From contig NZ_CP137892.1 of NCBI RefSeq assembly GCF_033547155.1, forward strand, positions 4,030,001 through 4,094,000: DNA of 64,000 bases, given 5' to 3'. The first letter of the stretch is position 1. Every line of letters starts with the position of its first letter. Origin of the DNA: Pseudomonas benzenivorans. Its GTDB lineage: Bacteria; Pseudomonadota; Gammaproteobacteria; Pseudomonadales; Pseudomonadaceae. The position numbers and the translations under genes were made by a program. Of this stretch, positions 1-9,267 are shown piece by piece. A model generated the notes under the pieces. That model saw only the letters and a list, made by a program, of their open reading frames with translations. It was not told the DNA's origin and ran no database searches.

Positions 1-145
1 CCTCGGGGGTACCGCTATCGAGCGACGGTAACGGCTCGATCTCGACCCGCAGGTGAGGATCGAGCCCGTGCAGGGCCTCGGCCAGGGGCTGCAGCGGCGC
101 CGTGCCCAGGCCCCAGCCGGGCAGCAGAGTCAGCCGCTCACGCAT
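1..145 (-). CDS. bioH: Pimeloyl-[acyl-carrier protein] methyl ester esterase BioH (N-terminal part, cut by window edge)
   Basis: The first 48 codons of an alpha/beta hydrolase are present; the rest lies beyond the left edge. The start reads [20 protein letters not shown], and the LLPGWG stretch is the typical BioH opening, containing the oxyanion-hole region. BioH releases pimeloyl-ACP from its methyl ester in the cytoplasm, the step before BioF. The ATG lies inside the end of bioF (8 nt overlap), so translation is probably coupled, in the usual Pseudomonas order bioB-bioF-bioH. The catalytic Ser-His-Asp residues cannot be seen here. Confidence 0.88.
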   Translation of the reverse strand, partial: MRERLTLLPGWGLGTAPLQPLAEALHGLDPHLRVEIEPLPSLDSGTPE

Positions 146-1325
146 GGCGCGCCTCCTCGTCCCCGGCCGCCACCTGCGGCCAGCACTCGGCCAGGGCCTC
201 CAGCAGCAGCTCCAGCTGCTCCAGGCTGTGGGCCGCCGACAGAGTCACGCGCAGGCGCGCGCTGCCGGCCGGCACGGTCGGCGGGCGGATCGCGGTCACC
301 AGCAGGCCGCGCTCGCGCAGCAACTGGGACAGGCGCAGGGCGCGGCCGCTGTCGCCGACCAGGATCGGCTGGATCGGCGTGGCGCTGTCCATCAGCTGCA
401 AACCGATCTCGCTGGCGCCCTCGCGGAAGCGCGCGATCAGCGCATTGAGGTGCTCGCGGCGCCAGTGCTCGCCACGCAGCAACTCCAGGCTCTTGAGGGT
501 GGCGCAGGCCAGCGCCGGTGGCTGGCTGGTGGTGTAGATATAGGGGCGGGCGAACTGCACCAGGGTCTCGACCAGTTCCTCGCTGCCGGCGACGAAGGCG
601 CCGGCGGTGCCGAAGCTCTTGCCCAGGGTGCCGACCAGCACCTGCACCTCGTCCACGCCCAGGCCGAAGTGCTCGGCGATGCCACCGCCGTTGGCGCCGA
701 GCGGGCCGAAGCCGTGGGCGTCGTCGACCATCACCCAGGCGTTCCGCTTCTTCGCCTCGGCGCAGAGCGTCGGCAGGTCGGCCAGGTCGCCGTCCATGCT
801 GAACACCCCGTCGGTCACCACCAGGCAGTTGCCGCTCGCCTTCTCCAGGCGGCCGGCCAGGCTGGCGGCATCGTTGTGCAGGTAGCGCGAGAAGCGGGCG
901 CCGGACAGCAGCCCGGCGTCCAGCAGGGAGGCATGGTTGAGGCGGTCTTCCAGCACCGTGTCGCCCTGACCGAGCAGCGCGGTGACCGCGCCGAGGTTGG
1001 CCATGTAGCCGGTGGAGAACAACAACGCCCGCGGCCGGCCGCTGAATTCGGCCAGCGCCTCCTCCAGATCGTGGTGCGGCGTGCTGTGGCCGACCACCAG
1101 GTGCGAGGCGCCGCCACCGACGCCCCAGCGCCGGGCACCGGCCTGCCAGGCCTCGATCACCTGGGGATGATTGGCCAGGCCGAGGTAGTCGTTGGAACAG
1201 AAGGCCAGCAGCTCGCGGCCGTCGACCCTGACCTGCGGGCCTTGCGGCGAATCGAGCAGCGGCCGCTGACGGTAGAGATTGGCCGCCCGGCGTTCGGCGA
1301 GGCGTGAGGCGAGATCGAAGCTCAT
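138..1325 (-). CDS. bioF: 8-amino-7-oxononanoate synthase
   Basis: A 395-residue PLP enzyme of the alpha-oxoamine synthase family, normal length for BioF. It condenses pimeloyl-ACP with L-alanine to make 8-amino-7-oxononanoate. The PLP-binding lysine is K236 in GTLGKSFG, the DDAHGFG motif at about 201-207 carries the cofactor-binding Asp and His, and the substrate-stacking His is near 131 ([11 protein letters not shown]). It lies between bioB upstream and bioH downstream on the same strand and overlaps bioH by 8 nt. The start is [13 protein letters not shown]; the 91-bp gap to bioB contains an inverted repeat. Confidence 0.96.
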   Translation of the reverse strand: MSFDLASRLAERRAANLYRQRPLLDSPQGPQVRVDGRELLAFCSNDYLGLANHPQVIEAWQAGARRWGVGGGASHLVVGHSTPHHDLEEALAEFSGRPRALLFSTGYMANLGAVTALLGQGDTVLEDRLNHASLLDAGLLSGARFSRYLHNDAASLAGRLEKASGNCLVVTDGVFSMDGDLADLPTLCAEAKKRNAWVMVDDAHGFGPLGANGGGIAEHFGLGVDEVQVLVGTLGKSFGTAGAFVAGSEELVETLVQFARPYIYTTSQPPALACATLKSLELLRGEHWRREHLNALIARFREGASEIGLQLMDSATPIQPILVGDSGRALRLSQLLRERGLLVTAIRPPTVPAGSARLRVTLSAAHSLEQLELLLEALAECWPQVAAGDEEARHA

Positions 1326-1335
1326 GGCAAGACCC

Positions 1336-1408
1336 GGTGGATACCCGCAGGCGGGTTATCCACCCTGCAGAGGACTACGTAGGGTGGATGGGTGGCGCGC
1401 CATCCACC
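1336..1408. repeat. Inverted-repeat element between bioB and bioF
   Basis: The bioB-bioF gap holds GGTGGATA (1336-1343) and its complement TTATCCACC (1356-1364) around a CCCGCAGGCGGG palindromic core. A second GGTGGAT/ATCCACC hairpin around TGGCGCGCCA follows at about 1384-1408. It would form two hairpins in the bio operon mRNA. There is no T-run, so it is more likely a dispersed REP-like element or mRNA-stabilising hairpin than a terminator. Confidence 0.6.
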
Positions 1409-1416
1409 GCGCGACT

Positions 1417-2472
1417 TCAGCTTGCGGCGTTGTAAAACAGCTCGGAATCACGCTGCTCCACCAGGGCCTGCTCGATGGCGGCCTGGTGCACCTCGTCGGC
1501 ATGCTCCTCGCGCTCCTCGGGCTTGATGCCGAGGCGGGCGAACAGCTGCATGTCCTTGTCCGCCTGGGGGTTGGCGGTGGTCAGCAGCTTCTCGCCGTAG
1601 AAGATCGAGTTGGCGCCGGCGAAGAAGGCCAGGGCCTGCATCTGCTCGTTCATCTGCTCGCGGCCGGCGGACAGGCGCACGTGGGACTTGGGCATCATGA
1701 TCCGCGCCACGGCGAGCATGCGGATGAAGTCGAAGGGGTCGACGTCCTGCTCCTCGGCCAGCGGCGTGCCCTGGACCTTGACCAGCATGTTGATCGGCAC
1801 CGACTCCGGGTGCTCCGGCAGGTTGGCCAACTGGATCAGCAGGCCGGCGCGGTCGTCCAGCGACTCGCCCATGCCGAGGATGCCGCCCGAGCAGATCTTC
1901 ATCCCCGACTCGCGCACGTGGGCCAGGGTCTCCAGCCGTTCCGAGTAGGTCCGCGTGGTGATGATATTGCCGTAGAACTCCGGCGAGGTGTCCAGGTTGT
2001 GGTTGTAGTAGTCGAGGCCGGCCTCGGCCAGGGCCTGGGTCTGCTCCTTGCTCAGCTTGCCCAGGGTCATGCAGGTCTCCAGGCCCAGGGCCTTGACCCC
2101 TTCGACCATCTTCAGCACATAGGGCATGTCCTTGGCCGAGGGATGCTTCCAGGCCGCGCCCATGCAGAAACGGGTGGAACCGATGGCCTTGGCCTCGGCC
2201 GCCGCCTCCAGCACCTTCTGCACCTCCATCAACTTTTCCTTGTCCAGCCCGGTGTTGTAGTGGCCGGACTGCGGGCAGTACTTGCAGTCTTCCGGGCAGG
2301 CGCCGGTCTTGATCGACAGCAGCGTGGAGACCTGCACGCGGTTGGCGTCGAAGTGCGCGCGGTGCACCGTCTGCGCCTGGAACAGCAGGTCGTTGAAGGG
2401 TTGCTGGAAGAGCGCCTTGACCTCGGCTGGGGTCCAATCGTGACGCAGGTGGGCGGCGGTGGTAGCGCTCAT
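1417..2472 (-). CDS. bioB: Biotin synthase (radical SAM)
   Basis: A 351-residue radical-SAM enzyme that inserts sulfur into dethiobiotin, the last step of biotin synthesis. The CxxxCxxC cluster motif is [11 protein letters not shown] with C59, C63 and C66 binding the [4Fe-4S] cluster. The downstream [12 protein letters not shown] and [10 protein letters not shown] stretches are standard for BioB. The start is [15 protein letters not shown], preceded by a purine-rich stretch. It is the first gene of the leftward bio operon and is divergent from comF; a promoter with a BirA-like operator lies upstream. Confidence 0.97.
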   Translation of the reverse strand: MSATTAAHLRHDWTPAEVKALFQQPFNDLLFQAQTVHRAHFDANRVQVSTLLSIKTGACPEDCKYCPQSGHYNTGLDKEKLMEVQKVLEAAAEAKAIGSTRFCMGAAWKHPSAKDMPYVLKMVEGVKALGLETCMTLGKLSKEQTQALAEAGLDYYNHNLDTSPEFYGNIITTRTYSERLETLAHVRESGMKICSGGILGMGESLDDRAGLLIQLANLPEHPESVPINMLVKVQGTPLAEEQDVDPFDFIRMLAVARIMMPKSHVRLSAGREQMNEQMQALAFFAGANSIFYGEKLLTTANPQADKDMQLFARLGIKPEEREEHADEVHQAAIEQALVEQRDSELFYNAAS

Positions 2473-2536
2473 GGATGATTCCTTGTTGGGGGTAACGGCC
2501 TGCTAGAGTCAGCAGGCACGACACGGATGTTCGGCA

Positions 2537-2564
2537 TCTTTATGGAAGGCCCATGCACTGTCAA
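2537..2564 (-). promoter_or_regulatory. Predicted sigma-70 promoter of the bio operon
   Basis: Read on the minus strand, a perfect TTGACA -35 box (2559-2564) is followed after 16 nt by TAAAGA (2537-2542) as a weak -10. This predicts a start near 2530 and a leader of about 58 nt before bioB. The -35 overlaps the left half-site of the BirA-like operator. This is a prediction from sequence only. Confidence 0.55.
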
Positions 2565-3290
2565 CCTGGCAAGGTGCTATCGGTTTACCGATGGTTAAAA
2601 AGCAAACAGTATTGCACGCTGTGCGATGAGCCCGCGGACCTGGCCCAGGCTCTGTGCAGCAGCTGCGAGGGCGAGCTGCCCTGGCTGGGCGAGCACTGCC
2701 AGGTCTGCGCTCTGCCGTTGCCAAGTGCCGGACTGATCTGCGGCGCCTGCCAGCGCCGGCCGCCGAGTTTTGATCGGGTGACGGCGCCCTGGCGCTATGC
2801 CTTCCCGGTGGACAGCCTGATCACCCGTTTCAAACACCAGGCGCAGTGGCCATTGGGACGTCTGCTCGGTGAGCTTTTGTCACATCATCTGCGTCACGCC
2901 TTCGCTGAAGGCCTACCTCGCCCCGACCTGCTGCTGCCGGTGCCCCTGGCCAACGCGCGGCAGCGTCGACGCGGCTTCAACCAGGCGCAGCTGCTCGCCC
3001 AGTGGCTGAGCGAATATCTGCGACTGCCCCAGCAGACGCACTGGTTGCAGCGCATCGGCGATACCCCGGCGCAGCAACAGCTGAACGCCGCCGCGCGCCG
3101 GCGCAACCTGCGCCGGGCCTTCGCCCTGGCGGCCGAGAGCCGGGTCGCCGGGCTGCACCTGGCCCTGGTCGACGATGTACTGACCACCGGCGCCACCGCA
3201 GAGAGCCTGGCGCGCCTGCTGAAGAAAGCCGGTGCGGCGCGGGTCGATGTCTACTGCCTGGCCCGCACGCCCAAGCCCGGGGACGGCTGA
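2553..3290 (+). CDS. comF: ComF family protein (double zinc ribbon plus phosphoribosyltransferase domain)
   Basis: A 245-residue ComF homologue. The N-terminal half has four CxxC pairs, C21/C24, C35/C38, C49/C52 and C63/C66, forming zinc-ribbon-like modules. The C-terminal half is a type I PRTase fold with the PRPP-binding motif VDDVLTTGAT at about 206-215. ComF proteins are linked to uptake or processing of transforming DNA, and the PRTase substrate is not known. The first codons overlap the BirA-like operator, so a GTG eight codons further in (2574) is an alternative start. It is divergent from bioB and followed by the srkA-like gene. Confidence 0.88.
   Translation: MHCQPGKVLSVYRWLKSKQYCTLCDEPADLAQALCSSCEGELPWLGEHCQVCALPLPSAGLICGACQRRPPSFDRVTAPWRYAFPVDSLITRFKHQAQWPLGRLLGELLSHHLRHAFAEGLPRPDLLLPVPLANARQRRRGFNQAQLLAQWLSEYLRLPQQTHWLQRIGDTPAQQQLNAAARRRNLRRAFALAAESRVAGLHLALVDDVLTTGATAESLARLLKKAGAARVDVYCLARTPKPGDG
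2559..2589. promoter_or_regulatory. Candidate BirA (biotin repressor) operator
   Basis: The half-sites TGTCAACC (2559-2566) and GGTTTACC (2582-2589) are separated by 15 nt. They match the family consensus TTGTAAACC-N14/15-GGTTTACAA closely. The site covers the bioB -35 box, as expected for repression by biotinoyl-AMP-bound BirA. It also lies within the first codons of comF as called, so either comF starts further downstream or the operator sits inside its coding region. Confidence 0.72.
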
Positions 3291-3347
3291 ACGGGCATCC
3301 CCTGCGCGCTGGGGGTACACTGGGCGATCCCCGCTCCGGAGCCGACC

Positions 3348-4322
3348 ATGTCCCACCCCTTCGACGCCCTCACCCCCGACCTGGTCCTGGATGCCGTGGA
3401 GAGCCTCGGCTACCTCAGCGACGCCCGGATCCTGGCGCTGAACAGCTACGAGAACCGCGTCTACCAGGTGGGCATCGAGGACCAGGCGCCGCTGATCGCC
3501 AAGTTCTACCGCCCGCAGCGCTGGAGCGACGCGGCGATCCGCGAGGAACACGGCTTCAGCTTCGAACTGGCCGAGTGCGAGGTGCCGGTGGTGGCACCGC
3601 TCATGCGCGACGGCGAGACCCTGTTCGAGCACGCCGGCTTCCGCTTCGCCCTGTTCCCCCGTCGTGGCGGCCGCGCCCCGGAGCCGGGCAATCTGGATCA
3701 GCTGTATCGCCTCGGCCAGCTGCTCGGCCGCCTGCACGCGGTCGGTTCGACCCGGCCGTTCAGCCACCGCGAACACCTCGGCGTGGACAACTACGGCCAC
3801 GCCTCGCTGGCCACCCTGCTCGACGGCGGCTTCATTCCGCGCAGCCTGCTGCCGGCCTACGAGTCGGTGGCCCGGGATCTGCTCAAGCGGCTCGACGGCC
3901 TGTTCGCCAACACCCCGGTGCAGGCGGTCCGCCTGCACGGCGACTGCCACCCCGGCAACCTGCTGTGCCGCGACGAAACCTTCCACATGGTCGACCTCGA
4001 CGACTGCCGCATGGGCCCTGCCGTGCAGGACCTGTGGATGATGCTGGCAGGCCCGCGCCACGAGCGCCTCGGCCAACTGTCCGAGCTGATGGACGGCTAC
4101 CAGGAGTTCCACGACTTCGACCCCCGCGAGCTGCCGCTGATCGAAGGCCTGCGCGCCTTGCGCCTGATGCATTACAGCGCCTGGCTGGCCCGGCGCTGGG
4201 ACGACCCGGCCTTCCCCCACAGCTTCCCCTGGTTCGGCACGGAGCGTTACTGGGGCGAGCAGGTGCTGATGCTGCGCGAGCAGCTGGCGGCGCTGGACGA
4301 GGAGCCGCTGAGACTGTTCTGA
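3348..4322 (+). CDS. srkA: Serine/threonine protein kinase, stress response kinase A family (SrkA/YihE/RdoA)
   Basis: A 324-residue aminoglycoside-phosphotransferase-fold kinase, the usual length for YihE/SrkA. The catalytic-loop motif is LHGDCHPGNLL with D199 and N204, and the metal-binding motif DLDDC is at 216-220. In E. coli this kinase opposes stress-induced cell death and affects the Cpx/DsbA envelope-stress system. An ATG follows GGAGCCGACC. It is probably cotranscribed with comF (57-bp gap), although the functional link is not known. Assignment to the family is firm; the physiological role here is by analogy. Confidence 0.88.
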   Translation: MSHPFDALTPDLVLDAVESLGYLSDARILALNSYENRVYQVGIEDQAPLIAKFYRPQRWSDAAIREEHGFSFELAECEVPVVAPLMRDGETLFEHAGFRFALFPRRGGRAPEPGNLDQLYRLGQLLGRLHAVGSTRPFSHREHLGVDNYGHASLATLLDGGFIPRSLLPAYESVARDLLKRLDGLFANTPVQAVRLHGDCHPGNLLCRDETFHMVDLDDCRMGPAVQDLWMMLAGPRHERLGQLSELMDGYQEFHDFDPRELPLIEGLRALRLMHYSAWLARRWDDPAFPHSFPWFGTERYWGEQVLMLREQLAALDEEPLRLF

Positions 4323-4461
4323 AACAGGCCGCCGAGGCTGTAACGAGGACTTTACAAGCGGCGCGCTTGGCCCTGGAAGAAAAGCGCCGCCGCCACAGAC
4401 AGCCGGTGAATGACCCGACTAGAATCCAAGGCTTTGTTAGCTGCCTAAGCAAGGACTCTGC

Positions 4462-5355
4462 ATGGCCACCGCCAACCCGCGCCGCGGGTACATTCTCGGC
4501 CTCACCGCCTACATCATCTGGGGCCTGTTCCCCCTCTACTTCAAAGCCATCCAGAGCGTTCCGGCCCTGGAGATCGTCGTGCATCGCGCGCTCTGGTCCG
4601 CGCTGTTCGGCGCGGCCCTGCTGCTGCTGTGGAAACACCCGGGCTGGCTGCGCGAGCTGCGCGACAACCCCCGGCGTCTGGTCGTGCTGGCGGCCTGCGG
4701 CGTGCTGATCGCCAGCAACTGGCTGATCTACGTCTGGGCGGTGAACAACGAGCGCATGCTCGAGGCCAGCCTGGGCTACTACATCAACCCGCTGGTCAAC
4801 GTACTGCTCGGCCTGCTGCTGCTCGGCGAGCGCCTGCGCCGCCTGCAGTGGCTGGCCGTGGGCCTGGCCGCCCTGGGCGTGGCACAGCAGGTGTGGCAGG
4901 TCGGCAGCCTGCCCTGGGTGTCCCTGGCCCTGGCCCTGACCTTCGGCTTCTACGGGCTGATCCGCAAGCAGGCGCCGGTCGCCGCCCTGCCCGGCCTGGT
5001 GGTGGAAACCTGGCTGCTGCTGCCGCTGGCCCTCGGCTGGCTGCTGCTGCATCCCGCGGCGATGAGCAGCCAGGCGCCCTTCTGGAGCACCTCGGAGGCG
5101 CTCTGGTTGATCGCCGCCGGGCCCATCACCCTGGTGCCGCTGGTGTGCTTCAACGCCGCCGCGCGCCACCTGCCCTACACCACCCTGGGCTTCCTGCAGT
5201 ACATCGCCCCGACCCTGGTGCTGCTGCTGGCGGTGTGGGTGTTCGGCGAGCACTTCGACCCGAGCCGGCTGCTGGCCTTCATCTGCATCTGGGCCGGCCT
5301 GGCGCTGTACAGCCTGGACGCCTGGCTGACCCTGAGACGTCGGGGCCGGGCTTGA
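4462..5355 (+). CDS. rarD: EamA family transporter RarD
   Basis: A 297-residue inner-membrane protein with about ten hydrophobic segments, the DMT/EamA ten-helix topology. The opening GYILGLTAYIIWGLFPLYFK and the later NWLIYVWAVNN are characteristic of RarD. In E. coli RarD is linked to chloramphenicol sensitivity; its natural substrate is unknown. An AGGA (4449-4452) sits 9 nt before the ATG. It stands alone, 139 bp after the kinase gene, and a leftward terminator for the next operon lies just beyond its stop. Confidence 0.9.
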   Translation: MATANPRRGYILGLTAYIIWGLFPLYFKAIQSVPALEIVVHRALWSALFGAALLLLWKHPGWLRELRDNPRRLVVLAACGVLIASNWLIYVWAVNNERMLEASLGYYINPLVNVLLGLLLLGERLRRLQWLAVGLAALGVAQQVWQVGSLPWVSLALALTFGFYGLIRKQAPVAALPGLVVETWLLLPLALGWLLLHPAAMSSQAPFWSTSEALWLIAAGPITLVPLVCFNAAARHLPYTTLGFLQYIAPTLVLLLAVWVFGEHFDPSRLLAFICIWAGLALYSLDAWLTLRRRGRA

Positions 5356-5433
5356 TCCCAGGGCACCGCACCCCGGACGCCGAGGCCACCGATGTTCGCC
5401 AGGCCGCCCATGCGGGACATGGCGCCTGATCAA

Positions 5434-5479
5434 AAAACACCCAGCCGGGCCCAGGCCGCGCCCGGCCTGGGCCCGGGCT
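5434..5479 (-). terminator. Rho-independent terminator for the GcvR-like/GNAT transcript
   Basis: A strong GC hairpin (GGGCCCAGGCC pairing with GGCCTGGGCCC around GCGCC) is followed on the minus strand by GTGTTTTTTG. It would stop the leftward transcript coming from the GNAT and GcvR-like genes and sits between them and rarD. Confidence 0.75.
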
Positions 5480-5487
5480 AGTCATCC

Positions 5488-5640
5488 CGTGCTTATCCAC
5501 AGAACAATCCCCGGCCTTTGTGAACAAGCCGTTGAAATTGCTGGTTTTTTAATCGACTCACGGTACGCCACGGGGCACTAGCGCCGGCGTCGGTGCTCCC
5601 CAGGTTATCCACAGCGCTGCCCACCGTGGTCGTGGATATC
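5488..5640 (-). repeat. Dispersed TTATCCACA-arm repeat, copy 1 (inverted orientation)
   Basis: An intergenic element with TTATCCACA at 5493-5501 and 5605-5613. Its right end (TCCACAGCGCTGCCCACCG) and middle (AATTGCTGGTTTTTTAATC) align with the reverse complement of the repeats at 14.7, 41.3, 41.6 and 46.0 kb. It fills the 293-bp gap between rarD and the GcvR-like gene. It is a divergent member of the family and runs opposite to the others. Confidence 0.65.
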
Positions 5641-5648
5641 GTGGCCTC

Positions 5649-6167
5649 CTAGGCTTCGGCGCGCAGGTTGAGCTCGACCATCAGATCGTCGGCCAGGGTC
5701 TCCAGCTTGGCCTGCAACGCCTCCAGGGACAGCCCCTGCGGCACCGCCAGCAGTGCCTCGGCATGGAACAGCGGCTCGCTGCTCATGGGCGCCGGCATCA
5801 CCTCGGTGACCAGGCTCTCCAGGTTGACCCCCTGCTCGGTGAGCAGCCGGGTGATATCGCGGATGATCCCCGGCCGGTCGTTGCCGACCAGGTCGAGGTG
5901 GATGGGTTTCCAGCCGCCCGACGGCTCGCTGCCGCTCTCCGCCAGCAGCACGCGGATCCCCTGGGCGGCCAGCCCCTGCAGTTCATCGACCAGTTCGGCG
6001 CGGGCCTCGCTCGGCACGGCGACGCGCAGTATCCCGGCGAACTGCCCGGCCATACGCGACATGCGGCTCTCCAGCCAGTTGCCGCCATGCGTGTTCACGC
6101 ATTGGGCGACCCGCTCGACCACGCCCGGTTGATCCTGGGCGATGACGGTAAGTACCAGATGATCCAT
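5649..6167 (-). CDS. GcvR-like tandem ACT-domain regulatory protein
   Basis: A 172-residue protein with two ACT domains, the first from the start (MDHLVLTVIAQDQPGVVERV) and the second from about residue 90 (HLDLVGNDRPGIIRDI). This is the layout of the glycine cleavage system repressor GcvR, which acts by binding GcvA and glycine. A strong ribosome site (GAGGGGG) precedes the ATG. It lies 45 bp downstream of a GNAT gene on the same strand. The ligand may be glycine or another amino acid; no DNA-binding domain is present, so any regulatory role needs a partner. Confidence 0.82.
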   Translation of the reverse strand: MDHLVLTVIAQDQPGVVERVAQCVNTHGGNWLESRMSRMAGQFAGILRVAVPSEARAELVDELQGLAAQGIRVLLAESGSEPSGGWKPIHLDLVGNDRPGIIRDITRLLTEQGVNLESLVTEVMPAPMSSEPLFHAEALLAVPQGLSLEALQAKLETLADDLMVELNLRAEA

Positions 6168-6212
6168 GGAAAGCCCCCTCGTCTTGATCGGGCGCCGGCA
6201 GCGCCCGCGGCA

Positions 6213-6671
6213 TCAGCCACCTCGCTCGGGCAGGCCTAGCCAATAGGTATAGAACATTTCGTCCCGCACATAGCCCAGGCGCTCGTACAGTGCCTGCCCG
6301 GCCAGATTGCCCTTCGCCGTCTCCAGTTGCAAACCGCAGGCGCCGGACGCCTCGGCATGACCGCGGGCAGCATTCATCAGGGCCTCGCCGACGCCACGCC
6401 GGCGCGCCGCCGGGGCCACGTAGAGGTCGCTCAGCAGCCAGGCCGGGCGCAGCGCCAGGGAAGCGCTGAACGGATAGAGCTGGACGAACCCCAGCGCCCC
6501 ACCGGCCGGATCGCGCCCCAGCAGCAGCGCCGAATCGCCACGCTCCAGGCGCTCGGCCAGGAAACTGCGTACCGCAGACAGCGGCTTGTCCACCTCGTAG
6601 AACTGCAGATAGGCGGCGAACAGCCCGCTCAGCTCGTCGAGGTCGTCCATGGTGGCCAGCTGTATATGCAT
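6213..6671 (-). CDS. GNAT family N-acetyltransferase
   Basis: A 152-residue GNAT protein. The acetyl-CoA pyrophosphate-binding motif is visible as VAPAARRRGVGEALM (Q/RxxGxG/A type) at about 86-100, and the C-terminal beta-strand pair (YERLGYVRDEMFYTYWL) is typical. The substrate cannot be read from the sequence; small-molecule or protein N-acetylation are both possible. It is transcribed with the GcvR-like gene and is divergent from glcB across a 291-bp gap. Confidence 0.85.
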   Translation of the reverse strand: MHIQLATMDDLDELSGLFAAYLQFYEVDKPLSAVRSFLAERLERGDSALLLGRDPAGGALGFVQLYPFSASLALRPAWLLSDLYVAPAARRRGVGEALMNAARGHAEASGACGLQLETAKGNLAGQALYERLGYVRDEMFYTYWLGLPERGG

Positions 6672-6962
6672 CGCTCAACTCCGTGCAATAAGCCCGCAGT
6701 ATAGGCCCCAGCGACCCGCCGCCGACTCCGGCAATTATCCGTGTACCGTTCCAACATTTTTATGAAACAATAATCACAAATCTTGCGCACAAAAAACCCA
6801 TGACGTGACTGCACGGCACTTTCCGGTCGCGGAGCGACGCGCACCCGCTGATTTTCCCGATATCTTGATGTAGTATGCCGCGCCACGGACTACAAGACGT
6901 AAACCCCAGGTTCCAAGCGGCTATTGAGTAAAGCTGAAGAGCTGAGCAGAGTGAGGCAAGTG

Positions 6963-9140
6963 ATGACTGAACGCGTTCAAGTCGGTGGCCTGCAGGTCGC
7001 CAAAGTGCTGTTCGACTTCGTGAACAACGAAGCCATCCCCGGGACCGGCATCGCCGCCGACGCCTTCTGGAACGGCGTCGAAGCCGTGATCAACGAGCTG
7101 GCGCCGAAGAACCGCGCCCTGCTGGCCAAGCGCGACCAGATCCAGGCGCAGATCGACGCCTGGCACCAGGCCCGCGCCGGCCAGGCCCACGACGCCGCGG
7201 CCTACAAGGCCTTCCTCGAGGAGATCGGCTACCTGCTTCCGGAGCCTGCCGACTTCAAGGTCAGCACGCAGAACGTCGACGAGGAAATCGCCCGCCTGGC
7301 CGGTCCGCAGCTGGTGGTGCCGGTGATGAACGCGCGCTTCGCCCTGAACGCCTCCAACGCCCGCTGGGGTTCGCTGTACGACGCGCTGTACGGCACCGAT
7401 GTGATCGGCGAGGAAGGCGGCGCCGAGAAGGGCAAGGGCTACAACAAGGTCCGCGGCGACAAGGTCATCGCCTTCGCCCGCGCCTTCCTCGACCAGGCCG
7501 CGCCGCTGGGCGCCGGCTCCCACGCCGACGCCATCGGCTACCGCATCGAAGGCGGCCGCCTGCTGGTCAGCCTCAAGGGCGGCAGCAACAGCGGCCTGCG
7601 CGACGATGCCCAGCTGGTCGGCTTCCAGGGCGACGCCCATGCGCCCTTCGCCATCCTGCTCAAGCACAACGGCCTGCACTTCGAGATCCAGATCGACGCC
7701 AACAGCCCGATCGGCAGCACCGATGCCGCCGGCGTCAAGGATGTGCTGATGGAAGCCGCGCTGACCACCATCATGGACTGCGAGGACTCGGTCGCCGCGG
7801 TCGATGCCGACGACAAGGTGGTGGTCTACCGCAACTGGCTGGGCCTGATGAAGGGCGACCTGAGCGAACAGGTATCCAAGGGCGGCCAGACCTTCACCCG
7901 CACCATGAACCCGGACCGGGTCTATACCCAGCCGGACGGCGGCGAGCTGACCCTGCACGGCCGCTCCCTGCTGTTCGTGCGCAACGTCGGCCACCTGATG
8001 ACCATCGACGCCATCGTCGACGGTCAGGGCTTCGAGGTGCCGGAAGGCATCATGGACGGCCTGGTCACCAGCCTGATCGCCATCCACAACCTCAACGGCA
8101 ACACCAGCCGCCACAACACCCGCACCGGCAGCGTGTACATCGTCAAGCCGAAGATGCACGGCCCGGAAGAAGTCGCCTTCACCAACGAGCTGTTCGGTCG
8201 CGTCGAGGACATCCTCGGCCTGCCACGCCACACCCTCAAGGTCGGCATCATGGACGAGGAGCGCCGCACCACGGTCAACCTCAAGGCCTGCATCCAGGCG
8301 GCCAGCGAGCGCGTGGTGTTCATCAACACCGGCTTCCTCGACCGCACCGGCGACGAGATCCACACCTCCATGGAGGCCGGCGCCATGGTGCGCAAGGCGG
8401 CGATGAAGGGCGAGAAGTGGATCGGCGCCTACGAGAACAACAACGTCGACGTCGGCCTGGCCTGCGGCCTGCAGGGCCGCGCGCAGATCGGCAAGGGCAT
8501 GTGGGCCATGCCCGACCTGATGGCGGCGATGGTCGAGCAGAAGGTCGCCCATCCGCTGGCCGGCGCCAACACCGCCTGGGTGCCGTCGCCGACCGCCGCC
8601 ACCCTGCACGCCCTGCACTACCACCAGGTCGACGTGTTCGCCCGCCAGGCCGAACTGGCCCAGCGCACCCCGGCCTCGGTCGACGACATCCTGAGCATCC
8701 CCCTGGCCGCCGACACCCACTGGTCCGTCGAGGAAATCCAGAACGAGCTGGACAACAACGCCCAGGGCATCCTCGGCTACGTGGTGCGCTGGATCGACCA
8801 GGGCGTCGGCTGCTCCAAGGTGCCGGACATCAACGACGTCGGCCTGATGGAAGACCGCGCCACCCTGCGCATCTCCAGCCAGCTGCTGGCCAACTGGCTG
8901 CGCCACGGCATCGCCAGCGAGGCGCAGATCGTCGAGAGCCTCAAGCGCATGGCCCCGGTGGTCGACCGGCAGAACGCGGGCGACCCGCTGTACCGGCCGA
9001 TGGCGCCGGACTTCGACAACAACATCGCCTTCCAGGCCGCCCTGGAGCTGGTGATCGAGGGCGCCAAGCAGCCCAACGGCTACACCGAGCCGGTGCTGCA
9101 CCGCCGGCGCCGCGAGTTCAAGGCGAAGAACGGCCTGTAA
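6963..9140 (+). CDS. glcB: Malate synthase G
   Basis: A 725-residue malate synthase G, the same length as the P. aeruginosa enzyme. It condenses glyoxylate and acetyl-CoA to malate, completing the glyoxylate bypass and glycolate use. The start [19 protein letters not shown] is the usual one and follows GTGAGGCAAGTG; an upstream in-frame TTG at 6924 lacks support. Segments such as [31 protein letters not shown] and [15 protein letters not shown] are standard MSG core motifs. It is monocistronic with its own terminator directly after the stop, and the AT-richer upstream gap (6672-6962) should hold its promoter. Confidence 0.97.
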   Translation: MTERVQVGGLQVAKVLFDFVNNEAIPGTGIAADAFWNGVEAVINELAPKNRALLAKRDQIQAQIDAWHQARAGQAHDAAAYKAFLEEIGYLLPEPADFKVSTQNVDEEIARLAGPQLVVPVMNARFALNASNARWGSLYDALYGTDVIGEEGGAEKGKGYNKVRGDKVIAFARAFLDQAAPLGAGSHADAIGYRIEGGRLLVSLKGGSNSGLRDDAQLVGFQGDAHAPFAILLKHNGLHFEIQIDANSPIGSTDAAGVKDVLMEAALTTIMDCEDSVAAVDADDKVVVYRNWLGLMKGDLSEQVSKGGQTFTRTMNPDRVYTQPDGGELTLHGRSLLFVRNVGHLMTIDAIVDGQGFEVPEGIMDGLVTSLIAIHNLNGNTSRHNTRTGSVYIVKPKMHGPEEVAFTNELFGRVEDILGLPRHTLKVGIMDEERRTTVNLKACIQAASERVVFINTGFLDRTGDEIHTSMEAGAMVRKAAMKGEKWIGAYENNNVDVGLACGLQGRAQIGKGMWAMPDLMAAMVEQKVAHPLAGANTAWVPSPTAATLHALHYHQVDVFARQAELAQRTPASVDDILSIPLAADTHWSVEEIQNELDNNAQGILGYVVRWIDQGVGCSKVPDINDVGLMEDRATLRISSQLLANWLRHGIASEAQIVESLKRMAPVVDRQNAGDPLYRPMAPDFDNNIAFQAALELVIEGAKQPNGYTEPVLHRRRREFKAKNGL

Positions 9141-9163
9141 CCTGCACCTGCTGCGATCAAGAG

Positions 9164-9186
9164 CCGCCCTCCGGGGCGGTTTTTTT
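9164..9186 (+). terminator. Rho-independent terminator of glcB
   Basis: The stem CCGCCC (9164-9169) pairs with GGGCGG (9174-9179) around TCCG, followed by a run of seven T (9180-9186). It begins 23 nt after the glcB stop codon. Confidence 0.9.
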
Positions 9187-9267
9187 ATGGCGCTAGACTT
9201 AGGTCCAATGGGCAGCCGGCCGGGCAGCGCCGACCATAGCCCCCTCAGTGACCCCTCGAGAGCGCCC

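Noticed and set aside
5493..5613. Two DnaA boxes as a possible replication origin
   Set aside because: Only two boxes 112 bp apart, no AT-rich unwinding region, and no dnaA/rpmH/gyrB neighbours. They are better explained as arms of the dispersed repeat.
6924..6962. Upstream TTG start for glcB adding 13 residues
   Set aside because: The ATG at 6963 gives the conserved [12 protein letters not shown] start and the 725-residue length of the family.
9187..9267. Upstream ATG start for the CBS/DUF294 gene
   Set aside because: It lies directly behind the T-run of the glcB terminator and would add a non-conserved Pro/Ser-rich stretch.
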